A stretch of 64,000 nucleotides of DNA, taken from assembly GCF_031877795.1 (NCBI RefSeq), contig NC_133955.1, positions 3,968,001 to 4,032,000 on the forward strand, given 5' to 3'. Under the pieces are notes generated by a model that was given only the letters and a program-made list of their open reading frames with translations, had not been told where the DNA came from and did no database searches. The position numbers and the translations under genes are program-made. Shown piece by piece: positions 46,040 through 57,978 of the stretch (positions within the stretch are counted from its first letter, which is position 1; each line of letters begins with the position of its first letter). Origin of the DNA: Strix aluco (Eukaryota > Chordata > Aves > Strigiformes > Strigidae).

Positions 46040-46522
46040 GTAGAAGATGAATCTATTTTACATTCTTAATGATGTATCCTGACATGCATTCTTCATACAA
46101 GTGTAAGAATTGGTACTGCTTACATACTCTTACCACAAATACTAAGCTACATTTGAATACGTGTTGTGCAAAGTGGGACATGAAGGTCTGTCTCTTCCTC
46201 TCATGCTGTCTGAAAAAGGTATGACAGGTGAAGATTCATGTGTCTATGATTAATATGTGTAAAGTAAATTATTTACACTGACCAGTTCTGCAATATGTTG
46301 ACCCTTAGGTAGTCCTGCATAACTGCACACACTTGATGTAAAGTGCTCCTATTTTGGTTTGGCAGTGTCTTACTTAATTGTGCATAATGAAAATAGCATG
46401 TTCCAATAACTATCCATCATGTATGGCAGTGAAGAATCACGCTCTTCAAATATGGAAACAAGAAGGACAGGGTTAGACATGGATAATTTTATCACATCTC
46501 ACTTCTTGTTTGTTCCATACAG

Positions 46523-46686
46523 TTGCTGCTGAGGTTGCTTTTGCCTGGGGTTTGTAACAACATACATGCCGAAGGCTCCTCAGTGCTCACCTCACCGCAG
46601 CAGCATTGCATGTCGTTGGATCACAGTTTAGCTTTATCTTTGACGTCATGCTTGACTTCCATAAGGGACCCCTGGGCATTTTCTAT
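46523..46686 (+). pseudogene. SLC26A8: SLC26A8 exon with two frameshifts
   Basis: The protein similarity jumps between frames: LLLRLL, then LGFVTTYMPK, then LLSAHLTAAALHVVGSQF and on to GPLGIFY. The exon is 164 bp where the family needs 165, which fits +1 then -2. Splice sites remain. Confidence 0.8.
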
Positions 46687-47397
46687 GTGAGTAAATTCAT
46701 TGTTAGTCAAAGAAATGCATGCTTTTTGGAGGGGAAAGAAAAGAGCAGCTTCAGAAATTGAAGGCAATTTCAATCTAAGTCAGTTGCTAAGGGATATTTG
46801 TGCAAGTCTCAGCTGTGGTTTACTTCACCTTCCTGTTGTCTTGAACAATGTATGGAGCTTATTGTCTGACATGCAAGAAGAAAAGTCTGTGTGCATATTT
46901 TTAATTACTTATGTAGTGCTATACTATATTTTCAGCATGCCTACAATTGTAGCGGAGCAAAGGTTAAAGGAAAAGGTACTTTTCTCCTCAATAGATCATC
47001 GTGGGCAAGCTGTTGGGTACACAGGATCTTTATCATACCTGACAAAGAAGCAGCAGACTCCAAGCTAAAGACAAGTTAAAGCTAATTCATCCTAATTTAC
47101 TTTAGTAATGTCAATCAGACAACTTGAGGAAAAGGTAGTGTAGAAGAGAGAAGAATGACAGCACTAGATCTGAGCTATTCGTGGCAGTGATTTCTCTGCA
47201 GATACCAATAGACGAGAGAGATTTTTCAAATACTGTTTTTCTCTTAGCATCCCTCTTCTTCTAACTGAAGATACCACCATAGCAGAAAGGTTGAGTTCAA
47301 GTGTCAGGGCAACCTATGTCAGTCTCCTGGAATACAGAAATAGTTGTAGTATCTGACTCTGATCCTTTCTGATGATTTTTTTTTTTTTTTTTTCCAG

Positions 47398-47547
47398 AAT
47401 CTATTTCGTTTCCTCCTGGTTCTCCCAGAGGCTAATGCCACCAGCATATTGCAATTTTTGCTTGGCATGGCCGTACTACGAGTCAATACATCTATCATGA
47501 TAACTTATAAACATAGTCCTAATGCATTTCCTATGGAACTTCTCTTG
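47398..47547 (+). pseudogene. SLC26A8: SLC26A8 exon: transmembrane segments, open
   Basis: The exon is 150 bp, 50 codons, the expected length. It includes PEANATSILQFLLGMAVLRV and ends FPMELLL before GTAAGT. Confidence 0.87.
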
Positions 47548-47781
47548 GTAAGTGATCTCCAAAATGCCATCGCGATAATTGAGCTAACAGAGAGTATAAT
47601 ATACTTTATTTCAAAAAACATGTAACGTATTACTTCAAGATGCTGTTATATTTACACACTGAATCTGTGGTTAAGTCCTTTAAATATTCCTGCAAGATTA
47701 ACTGTCTTCAGATGTATTGTATACAGTTTCAGGAACAAATGCTGTATAATCTCTGGTATTGCTTCTTGTTTTCTTTCCCAG

Positions 47782-47863
47782 ATTATCACAGTCATCATTA
47801 TTTCTAATTACATTCATCATCATGCTGAATCAGTAGTGCTGTGGTCAGTAAGATTCCTCAGAG
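47782..47863 (+). pseudogene. SLC26A8: SLC26A8 exon with net -1 frameshift
   Basis: The exon starts IITVIIISN in one frame but must end SKIPQ(R) in another to join the next exon. It is 82 bp where 83 would be in phase. Confidence 0.7.
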
Positions 47864-48205
47864 GTTAGTTTTCTATGCTGTTTTTGAGGTTGTACTTTTG
47901 AGATACGAAAGAGATGTTTCAGCCTGTTCTTGGAATCTGGCATGGGCTGACTTTTACTGGGAAGTACAGCTAGAAGAATAACTCTTCAAGAATTTTAATT
48001 ACATCACCATTTCTGAGAATATACAGAATTCAAACTGCAGTTTTCTGTGTTAGATTCAGGTTTTATTAGCACACAGAGGAAGGAATTTGGATTTTTTTTG
48101 TGAGGTGGATTGAGAGCATCTCCAGTGGGGTGCTGGATGCCTCTGATGATGATCCTGGGTTCAGAGTTACTGAACTGGCCTAAATTTATCTGCTCTCTCC
48201 TGTAG

Positions 48206-48353
48206 ATTTGTGCCTCCTACACTGCCAGATTTATCAAACCTGAGCAAGATCATACTGTATGCCTTCTCCCTTGCTATTGTAAGCTATTTCCTTCTTGGTT
48301 TTGCTGGGGAGAGATATGCTTCACTTCACAACTACAGTATTGCCAGCAATCAG
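48206..48353 (+). pseudogene. SLC26A8: SLC26A8 exon: transmembrane segment, open
   Basis: The exon encodes FVPPTLPDLSNLSKIILYAF and on to ERYASLHNYSIASNQ, a close match to mammalian SLC26A8. It is intact. Confidence 0.9.
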
Positions 48354-49279
48354 GTGAGAACAAAACTACAATACTTCCTAGGCCAAGAAGCAAGCTAAAC
48401 TCAACTTGCAAAGCCACTACCTACCTGCCAGTGGTAGAAACGCAAGGACAGAGTGAATATGCCACGTGATGGTTTTGTAGCAACTTGTTACCCTTTCCTA
48501 TTGCAAGTGTATGTTATAAGGCAATAACGTGAAGGCCAAAACACGGCCTTCTTTGACCAGGAGGCCTTTGTATATTCCCAGTGATTGGGATGAACCACAC
48601 ACACACAGAGTGCTGCAACTGATCGCTGAGGACCATTGCTGTCATGAATCCATGAGACTATAAAAGCATGATAAATGAAGAGCTGAATTTGTAAATGGCC
48701 AGAGCAGCTGTAGTTCTTTTCTGTATGTGGCTACTATCCCAGTGTATGGATTCTCTGCCCAGAGCAATTGCTCTGAGAGGCTTTTAAGCTAAAACTGTGT
48801 TAGTAAGTAAAACTGTGCTAGAGTTAGTAAGCATTAGGTGTTTTGTACTACCCCATGTTTAGCTTGTTGTGATGGCTTTGGATCTTTACTGGAATGGAAC
48901 TGAGCCAGTAAGGAAGCTGCCTCTGGGGATACAATATAAAGTGAATGTCTTTTCCACTCAGCTTTTGTCGAGGTGTACTCTGGCTGTGTACTCAGATTTG
49001 CCATGTGTTAGCTTGAAAGTTAGTGCTTCTTAGCTTTGAGGTTCTAAGTGGATTTCTTTGAAGGAAGGTTCATGAGATCCTCAGATGTGAAAACTGTATG
49101 CCTTTTAAGAGAGCTCATTTAACCACCAGAGACCTTGCTTTCCAGGAGGTTTCCTGACCTTAGCAATACAGATGAGCAACCAGCAAGTGTGAGCAAAAGG
49201 AAAGGAATCCCTGCTACGCTACTTCTATGAAGGTAAGTCATTCGTTTGGGGTTTGCTTCCTCCTGTTTCTGTTTTACAG

Positions 49280-49393
49280 GAGCCAGTAACTGTGGGGCTA
49301 TGGAATACTGGCAGCTCATTTTTCAAAAGCTTTGTTGTCAGCTGTGCTATTTCTGGAACTGTCATTCAAGAGAAGACAGGTGGAAGAACACAG
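49280..49393 (+). pseudogene. SLC26A8: SLC26A8 exon, open
   Basis: The exon is 38 codons: EPVTVGLWNTGSSFFKSFV and on to VIQEKTGGRTQ. It corresponds to the SLC26 motif ending in (Q/D)x(S/T)GG. It is intact. Confidence 0.88.
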
Positions 49394-50183
49394 GTGAGCT
49401 GGGCTGGATTTTTTTTAAGCTTCCAAACTCTCATCTAAAATCACTGTATACTGAGTATAGGCTGACACCTAATCGAAACAATTTGTGAAATATAAAGTTA
49501 CATACCCAGGCAACATGAATTCAGATCCCCTCTCTGTGGATGTTATACTACGTACTACACTTACAGCACGTGATATGCCACGAAGGAAGCCAGGATCCTG
49601 TGGGGAGAATAGGATATGTTGTTCATGTAGTTTAAAATTATTTTAGTGAATATGCTGAAAAGCCAAATGGAAAATTGTTCATGCACCCTTAATTCTGCCA
49701 CTTCTTCCTAACTCTTGAGTACTTGACATCATGATCTTTTTTTTTCCAGGGGGCAAAGAGGGTGTAATGTGTAATAATAGTATGTAAGAATGTTTTTATA
49801 ATACCTCTTGACTGAATGTCTGTATATGCTTTACTGCAGCGTAGAAATAATTTTGTTTAATAAAGAGTGTATTTCGAAGTCTGACTTGCAAGAGAAGTAT
49901 CTTATTACTCAGGTGAAATTATCAAACCCAAATCATTTGTTGCATTGTTCTGTTGTGCCTAAGAATAGTCCATTTAGGCCAAATTTATATCTACAGAAAA
50001 CTCTTCCATCTTGAGTATACTAGAATTTGTACCATGAGTTGCAGCATACCTGTGACCTTTGTTAATTGTCCCCTGGTTATTTTTCCCAGTCAGTGGTGTT
50101 ACATGGGCCACAGCTACTTGTTTAGAGAGGACGAGGGAGTAGATGGTTCTCCCGGGCCTCTCTAATAAAGTGTTTCTGTTCAG

Positions 50184-50250
50184 TTAGCAGCAGCGATTGG
50201 AGCTGGTGATTGCACTGAAACTAGGATGCTTTTTCCAGATGATACCTAAT
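50184..50250 (+). pseudogene. SLC26A8: SLC26A8 exon with 11-bp frameshifting deletion
   Basis: The exon reads LAAAIGAG in the first frame, then ALKLGCFFQMIPN in another. About five codons (VMLLL-like) are missing. It is 67 bp instead of 78. Both splice sites are kept. Confidence 0.82.
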
Positions 50251-51315
50251 GTAAGTGAACTTGAAGTAGTTATGGCAGCAGCCTACTTACTTCCTGAGCA
50301 TAAAATGAAGATTTTTTTCTAAGCATAATATCTAGATTTTTCTGGGACAGTTAGGGATTATATCATGCTCTAGAGTTAATTGTTTTCAGGCATGGACCAA
50401 ACCAAAACAATGACTTTAAGCTCTCCTAAATTCAGCAGGCTAACATATTAGGTAATGAATATTGCATCTCTCTCCCATGTCTCACTGAGCAGTACAAGCT
50501 AAAATTCATTGGCTAAAACTGGATTGAAATTTCACTGACAGCCTCTATAATTTAAACAGCTTGGTCTTTGAGGTTTATTTTAAAACCATATGGACCCCTA
50601 AACTGCCTTCTGTGGATTTTGCATTGCCAGTGCAATAAACATAAACATTTTGTTATCATAGATTATTCAGAGTACTCAGTTTTCCACTTTTCCCTTAATT
50701 TTTTATCTAGACTTTTTTTTTTTTCTGTAAGTTTTCTTAGGGAACCACTGACAGAGCATTACTTCCTGATTTTTTTCCTGGCCTCTTTGTAAGATGGGAG
50801 AATTAATCCCTTTCCCAAAACTAGCTGACAAAACAGAATTTAACCATCTACTTCCTTTCAGTCTCCTTTTCTTTGCTAAGAGGCTATTTCAACAAATGGT
50901 GTCAAAGAACTTCCTAAATCTGGCAACGAACTACCCATGCTAATTGAAACCATTCTTTGAAACAGCAGCTCTTAATTCTGTAGATGGTGTTGGCCTTTCT
51001 CCTAGTGCTGCAGGAGGCACAGGCATTCACTGAAGAACACTGTAATGGAAACTACACATAACAGTTCGAGAGGAAGTCCAGTTGTATTGGCAGAAGTGAT
51101 TGTGAAATCAAACAAGAAGCGACATGCTAGTTTCATGTTGGTTTGCAGATCAGAGGAGAACCGTTATACGTAGCTATAAAAATTATGGAAATAAAGGTAT
51201 TATAAGATTTTCATTTCAAGCAGTTTGTCTGTGATGGATATCTGTTCCTTAGCATGTTTGTGGTTGCAAACAAAAAATAACAAAATAATAGATGCTGGTT
51301 TTCTGATTTGCACAG

Positions 51316-51397
51316 GGTATACTGGCTGCTATTGTGGTATTTAACATGATCCCTTTTCTTGAAAAATTTCTGGACATCCCCATCCTGTGGAGACGGG
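51316..51397 (+). pseudogene. SLC26A8: SLC26A8 exon: late transmembrane segment, open
   Basis: The exon encodes GILAAIVVFNMIPFLEKFL and on to ILWRR, ending in phase 1 before GTAAGT. It is intact. Confidence 0.87.
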
Positions 51398-51932
51398 GTA
51401 AGTATCATTTTGTAAGTGACAAAAAAAAACCATCTAGGATTTGGAATGTTTCTTAAAGGGAGAAATGTTTTGAGAGGGCAAGGCAAAGCAGTGGCCATTC
51501 CCTAGGAAAGCGATCCTTTGAAATAGCCGCTGAAACAAGTGTATTGAAATCTCTTTAAATCAATTTTCAATTAGTTCTAATTATTGTTGTTGCTTCCCAC
51601 ATCCCTTAAGAAGGAAATTGTCTAGCTGCCAGCTAGGGCCACATTCTCATTTCAACTCTTGTGCAGGATTTCTCATAAAGACCCCCAATATGATGTGGTT
51701 TCATCCTGATAATTGAAGGCCTGTTAAAAAGTCTGGAGATTTGAACTGTGATTTGTGATCCTTGTTTGTGGCTACGTCCAGGACTGGGTTGGTCTAGATG
51801 TGCCAGCAAAGCTTTTCACGTATTACCATTTCTAGCCTTTTATATTGTCTGCAGTTTACAAATGCTGGGGCTGAGTTGGAGGTCATTTTGCATCTTTTTA
51901 TGGCTCATGTTCTCTCTGTCTCTCGTTCAAAG

Positions 51933-52025
51933 GTTATTTGGCTTGCAGCTTTTGCTGCAGTGATTTGTTGGTTTAGTGATCGCCATGGGATTTACGTTCT
52001 TCATAATCACCATTAGGTCACACAG
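51933..52025 (+). pseudogene. SLC26A8: SLC26A8 exon, shortened and frameshifted
   Basis: The exon reads VIWLAAFAAVIC, then after a gap GLVIAMGFTFFIITIRSH in another frame. The expected start (QYDx) and an internal LGLD-like stretch are missing. It is about 93 bp against about 121 expected. Confidence 0.75.
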
Positions 52026-53477
52026 GTACTTGTAAATTTTAAAACAAAATACAAGTTTTTCTTAGAGTTGATGCTTTAGAGATAGTTATATGTACAACAA
52101 TTAAATAGGTGTTTCATGTGTGTAAGCACTTCAGTCAGGTCATTCTGGAGTCTCTCTAATGCTATCCCAAACCAGTAATCCCTTCGAGTTTATGGGCTCT
52201 GCATTGGTCCCTTCTGCAGGTGTACCATGCTACTGAAGACAGCTTATTATGGAGTAGGCATCAGCCAGGAGAGGTGATCTGTGTACACACACTTGCATAG
52301 GGATGAAATGAGATATTGTGCCTTTATTTCAAATACATTCCTCAGTCTTCACTGCCATTTACCAAGTTGCTTTATCTTCTCCGTAAACTCCGTTCGTGAT
52401 AGGGGAGGGAGGTTACGTCAGGCACACATTACTCAGTTTATTAGCAGCTAATCCAAACAGGAAAATCATTCATAAATACAAGCCATACCTCATGAGATTT
52501 ACCATAATAGGGAGGTGCTTGTCTGAGTAGACTGAAGCCTGGAAAGAGGTAGGAAATAACTCAGTTGCTGTAAATATCGAACCACTTGTGATCTGATCCA
52601 GAGTGGCTCTGAAAGAATGAATACCTTCAGGAAGAATTTCAGTTGCTGTCCAAAACTCACAGCATTACTTCTGCTCAGAGTTAAGTTCTTGGGTTTGCCT
52701 TGGGACTTCATGAGCATTGTGAAAGGGCATTTCTGCAGCCACTTCTCCATTAAGTATCCCTGTTGTCCGTACTACCTTCAGGATATATAACTGCTTATCA
52801 GTTTCCTACCAGTGAGAGCATTATGCTGACAACATTCAAAAAAGCATGGGAAGTTATCTGCAAAGAGATTGCTTTGAATAGAGTGTCTTGACAAAAATTT
52901 TCCATACACCAGGGCCCGCTGCCTTCCAGTTCTCCAGCAACAAGCCAGCCAGTCCCATGTTTATTCCACCCATGCCCTGAACTGACCAGAACCTGTCCCA
53001 AAACCATCCAGCACCATTAGCAAAGCCCAGTACCCAAACCAAGATATTCTCTTTCAAGGCAAAACCCTGCATTAATGGTGCTACACGAGCTCTGGATCAG
53101 ACCTCACCTCTGAGCAGCCAGCTTTAAGCACAAGTCACCGCTGCCTCCACCAGACTGTGTAGATGTATCTTTGAGGAGAGCTGTGGGGAGACAGAGAGGG
53201 AACGTGCTTTCCAGCATAATAACAATCATCCAAGTGTTCCAGAGCTAGAAATGGGATATTATCCATTCTTGAGGACACCACTGTAGCTGAAGGTTGTGCT
53301 TGTGTACTGCTCCCCTACTCAAAGAACCCTAATTATGAGTGAATAACTTTTTGTACTCGCACCCTGTAAGTTACAGTTGGTGTATCCAGTGAAGAGGAGA
53401 GAAATGGAGATCAAGCTTTTGGGAACAAATGGTTTTTCTCTGTTCTCTGTGAAAACCTAATAAACATCTTGTTTCAG

Positions 53478-53553
53478 AATGAAGATGGTGGTGCTGGGAC
53501 AGATTCCAAACATGAATATTTATAGAAGTTTATCCGTCTACAGAGCCCTAAGA
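53478..53553 (+). pseudogene. SLC26A8: SLC26A8 exon after transport core, donor lost
   Basis: The exon reads MKMVVLGQIPNMNIYRSLSV and then YRA. Acceptor TTTCAG is present. The expected GT donor after YRE is replaced by gagccctaagagg, so normal splicing looks impossible. Confidence 0.78.
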
Positions 53554-54382
53554 GGAAACAAAAAACAAATGTTCCATCTCTTTCTGTAATCCAGCTCCTT
53601 CCCTTAAATGCCTGGGGGGACCATTCAGACTCAGTTCATTTGATTCAAAACTTTGAAAACTGAAGAATGCTAAAGTATCTGTGGTGAAGCGATTCGGATA
53701 CCTGGCTCAGCCTGCCCGGGCCCTGTGGAGCTCCTTGTGTCAATCTGTGTGATTGTGTCGAACGGTGGAAGCTGCACTGCTGGCACTTCCAGAGCTGTTT
53801 GGCGTTTTTTGCTGACCTGCTTTTCTCAGTCTGGTTTTGTCCACTCTACCTATGTTTTCACAATAACAACTGTGCATGTGCTAGACTGACTCATAGGTTC
53901 TCCCAATGATGGGAAAATAGGTAGGGCACGGGCCTTTTTAACACATTATTTTCAAGTCCTGCACCAGTTAGTGCAGTAGCAGAAAGCTTTACCTTTGCCA
54001 CATGGGTACCTTCCCAGTGCTACGCTGATGGATTGGAAAAAAATGGAATAATATAAGGACAAGGTTAGTAAGACAAAGGTATAGTGTATGTTTCCTGTAA
54101 TGAGCATCGAAAATAATTTCCCTTACTTTACATTAGAGCAGCCAGCTGCCATCTGTGATGGATGTGCTGGAGGTATGTTTTTAATTGCAAGAGAAGCAGA
54201 TTAGATTATGGTAATTAGGTCCATGCTGCCAATGCCCCTACCAGTATGCAGTGTAGTCAACAATGTGACCAGAGAAACTCTGTCCTTAGGGTAAGACCTT
54301 GCAGACTAAACATAGACAGTCAGGAGGGGAAAAATAGCTCCTGCTAGGTACAGCCCTCACAGATACAACTTTTGTTTTACAG

Positions 54383-54475
54383 GCAAGGGAGATTGAAAGT
54401 ATCAAAATCTTCCAGTGCTGTTCTTCCATCTCTTCCGCAAACATGAATCACTTCAAAACCTATTTGCTATGCAAG
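54383..54475 (+). pseudogene. SLC26A8: SLC26A8 exon: start of STAS domain, open
   Basis: The exon reads AREIESIKIFQCCSSISSAN and on to KTYLLCK. It corresponds to the first STAS strand, and donor GTAAAT is present. Confidence 0.85.
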
Positions 54476-54564
54476 GTAAATGCCACTTTCTCAGTCAGCC
54501 GAAGTTTCTAAGAGCCCTGCATTGGGGAGATAAAACCCCTAATAAAACTGCCTTTCTGTTTCAG

Positions 54565-54702
54565 ATGGACATGAAAGCAGTGCCTCTAGATGAAAGTGAA
54601 ATGAAGGCTTTAATTTCACTTAGTCTGTCTGACACTGCAGTGGAAGGAAAAGATCTTAAACGCCCTTGTGTCTGTGATCCACCTCCACCACCACCACCTA
54701 GG
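54565..54702 (+). pseudogene. SLC26A8: SLC26A8 exon: STAS intervening sequence, open
   Basis: The exon is 46 codons: MDMKAVPLDESEMKALISL and on to a proline run before R. This is the variable insert inside the SLC26 STAS domain. The donor is GTCAGC. Confidence 0.82.
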
Positions 54703-54819
54703 GTCAGCTTTAAAAGTATATTTATCTAGGCTGTTTGTTTGAGGTGCCTGGTTTTATGTTACTGAGGACAATGTTCTTAACTTGCCACACTGAAAAGGCT
54801 GTAAATGTTTATATAAAGG

Positions 54820-54835
54820 ATATATATATATATAT
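54820..54835. repeat. (TA)n microsatellite
   Basis: A TA dinucleotide run in the SLC26A8 intron after the proline-run exon. Confidence 0.85.
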
Positions 54836-55918
54836 TTGCTGTTTGAAAATAAGCAAACATTGCCACTGTATTTCTTTACGCATGCTTTATGTGATAGAGC
54901 AACAGTAGCTCAGCTTACTGGGTGAATTAACCAGCAGTTGAAGTATTCAACATACTCTCTCCTCAGTTGAAAGAATGATTTTTGTCAGGTTCTTTGGTAG
55001 GGATTTTCTTCTTTTTCCCCACTGAAGTGAGAGAATTCCCTTGCTTATGAGGAATTTGTTCCTGCCAATACTGCCAAATGCAAGTACAAAATACCTCAAA
55101 GGCAACTACGATTATCATGATTAGAGAGTTTCTCTTCTTTACTATAATTGGCCGCTGTGCATCTTCTAGAATCATTCTTGTTCCTTTTTATCTGAATTTT
55201 CTGAATTGTCTTAGACAATGTATGAAGGGAACTTCAGGGAATGGACTGTCTTCAGAAGTGTTTTGTAAAAGCCCTTGTATGAGAAACAGGTTGACAGTGG
55301 TTTGGAAAACGTATGTGGCACCGAGGTGCTTAGGGAGTTGAAGTGATAGACAATGCAACGTTATCTTCTAAAGTACAAAAAATGCAGAGAGTGACTTTAC
55401 CTTTCTTGCGTTATAAAAATTAAAGAACACATTGGGAACTATTGTGAAAGAAAAATTGGTTAAATTGGTCCTTTCTGTGACCAGCTGCCATACAAGAATG
55501 TAGATGAATCAAAGTTCTGCAGAACTCAGCCAGTAAGGGTCAGCTTAGTGCTGCTGAGAGAGGCAATGGCCATAGACAATTTTTTTGTTTTCTTCTTTTC
55601 TTTCCTGAAAGGTAGAAGTAACAAATCGGATTCCAGTATCACAGGCCATGTCCAGGTGTGGAAGAGTGAGGTACCACTGTACTATCTGGTGGCTGAAGGC
55701 ACTCTGCTAACCACATCTGAGACTTGCCTAAGTCACTTGCTGCTTTGCATGCTCTTGTGGGTTCGTGCTATATTTAGTGTTATTTCACATATGTTTTTTA
55801 CGACGAGAGAAAAAATATCATCTGATTTACAGTACTGTCTTACTTGCAGCAAAAATATTTTCCACCTCCTGGGCCCAATTCTTCCATCTGCTGATGCATT
55901 CTCCATTTTCCATCTTAG

Positions 55919-56273
55919 ATACCATCTACAGAGGAGAGCAGAACATCACACAGACAGCAATTCCTCGTCATCTTCAGTTAATTTGGTACATTGGTCAAAG
56001 CGTGGAGACAAGCTCAGCTCTGGGATGCTCTGGGCGGGAGCAGCCGATGCACAGTGTGCATCCCCAGGCTTTAACACGGGACTTACGACTGAGAAGAACA
56101 AGGACGAAGGGAAAAGAGCTTGCCTTTCACCAGGCTCTGCAACAGATAATTCCTCGGTACAGATAGATCAGGAGGAACAGCTGATGCATTTGCCATCTCC
56201 AGTTCACACCGTTATTTTAGTCTTCAGCATGGTGCAATTAGGGGATTTGGTAGGTTCAGTGTAACTGCAACAG
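55919..56273 (+). pseudogene. SLC26A8: SLC26A8 exon: STAS core with frameshift and premature TAA
   Basis: The exon starts IPSTEE in the phase required by the previous exon, then similarity moves to SVNLVHWSKRG in another frame. Near the end VHTVILVFSMV matches the STAS strand VHTIILDFSMV of mammals. A TAA at 56262-56264 sits four codons before the donor. Confidence 0.82.
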
Positions 56274-56929
56274 GTAAGTACCCTAACTGCACATAAATGT
56301 GAAACCTGAAGTTTACCCAATGGCTTATGTTTCTAGTTAGCCAAAAATGCCTTGCTACGTAACAACACTCACATCTTTCAGTTGACTAAGGGAGCTATCG
56401 AGTTTCAGAAATTAATAAATTCCGATAAAACCACTTTTTTTAAAAAACAAAAGCCCCACTATCCACACAAAAGACATGCAAAAACCTGTCATCCATTGTC
56501 ACCAGTTCTAGAGTCATGTAAACTAAAAGCACATTTATAAAAGATCTATTTTTTTTCCATTTTGGCTGTTTTTTTTTTTTCTTCTAGCTGGACACTTTAA
56601 AAAAATGCTCTTCTTTAAAAGTGTCGGATGTAAAACTCCCCGCAGTCTTCTAGAGTGATTTTGCTGTTATTGCTGACTGCCTAATTAGCCTTTCCTTTGA
56701 AGTATGCCTTGAACTTTTAAATCTCCAAGTGGGGATCCTAGCCAATGGAGACATAAATTTAGCAAAAATAAATTTCATGTAGCTGTGCTGCTTGGAAAGA
56801 TACAGTTCCAGATGGATTCTTAGTCAGCTCCCACAAACTCTATAGCTCAACTTCAAAAGATTTTTGTTTAATAACAGGTTAGACTAACACCTATTGGGAA
56901 TAATTGTGGACTGAGCTGTTGTCCCTGAA

Positions 56930-57050
56930 ATCCTTGAAGATTTATTCGCCACCCACTGAATGACCTTCCCATTGGGAAAGGGGGATAAAGTCAAAGTTTC
57001 TCCACATTCTTTCCAACCCCGTATTCTGAAATTCTGTGATTCTCTGAAAT
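56930..57050 (+). mobile_element. Probable old CR1 3' fragment
   Basis: The sequence ends with ttctttccaaccccgtattc followed by an attctgtgattctc tail, the typical CR1 3' end. The rest is too diverged to delimit well. Confidence 0.5.
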
Positions 57051-57623
57051 AATGAGTTTCGTTGCCTTTTTAAAAAAAAAATTAACTACTTTGAGATATT
57101 TTTGTTACAAAGGGTTAGGCATTGAGAAAATGGTGAGAATCTATCACCTTTAAAATCTGATTCCTTTAACACTAAGTTGATATATCTGAAAATGTTGGAC
57201 ATGAAAATTGAGACAACCAGAATTACAGGTCACGCTTGAAAATAGGGGTTCCTATTCTCGTTTACACGTGGGCATGGCATCTGCATACGGAGAGATGTTT
57301 CAAGTTAGTCTGTTCCTGTGAGAACTTTTTGTTTTAAGTGAAGAGATAGCACTGTGTGCTGCGTAGTGAACTGCAGGAGGGCCAGCACGGGGTCTGGCCG
57401 TGACCTGCCCTGGCTCTGGAGTCAGCATTCATTAACATCCCGGACATCTTGGCTGTTCAGTGCTGAACTAGAAAACAGGATCGGAGATAGTGGAATAAGG
57501 GTTTTCTTCAGAGATAAAACCCTGCAAGGGAGGGTTTGTTTCCCTATTTATGTTTTACCTCCTAGTTCACTTGTTTAATGCAGAATTGCTCTAATTCCTG
57601 CATGGAATTAATTCTTTGCACAG

Positions 57624-57676
57624 ATCATTCATGTTTCCCAATCCTGGCATTACAGCCCTCACAGCTGGTTGTCACT
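57624..57676 (+). pseudogene. SLC26A8: SLC26A8 exon: STAS strand, frameshifted
   Basis: The exon starts (I)IH and then reads FPNPGITALTAGCH in another frame, matching the mammalian stretch ending IAGCH. It is 53 bp instead of 55, so two bases are missing. Confidence 0.75.
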
Positions 57677-57802
57677 GTGAGTATAGTATTTGTTTACTAA
57701 TATTGACTTATCTCCAAGGATAAGTTTTAAACTTAGAGTGTTTTAGCAGTAGTACTTGGTGTGATTTTGCTGCTTTATTTATTTTCCCCCATTTTTTTAT
57801 AG

Positions 57803-57978
57803 CCGCTGTGATAGCAGACTTTGAGAAGAATGATTTCTTTGACAGCTGGGTCACCAAAGAAAGGTTCTTTCTAACTCTTCATGATGCTGTGCTGGCTGCT
57901 TTGGGCAAACATCAAAGCCCAGATGAGCTAGAACCTGCTGCGCAAGGGTCTGAAGAATCACTAGCTGAACAGCACAAG
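57803..57978 (+). pseudogene. SLC26A8: SLC26A8 exon: C-terminal STAS helix, open
   Basis: The exon reads AVIADFEKNDFFDSWVTKE and on to FLTLHDAVLAALGKH, the typical end of an SLC26 STAS domain. It is intact. Confidence 0.88.

Noticed and set aside
55548-56264. Plus-strand 238-codon frame taken as a single gene
   Set aside because: Only its second half (from 55919) is an SLC26A8 exon; the first part is intron. The frame ends at the premature TAA.
56591-56625. Imperfect hairpin gacactttaaa / tttaaaagtgtc
   Set aside because: Short, AT-rich and imperfect; it follows a poly-T/acceptor-like tract but encodes nothing recognisable.
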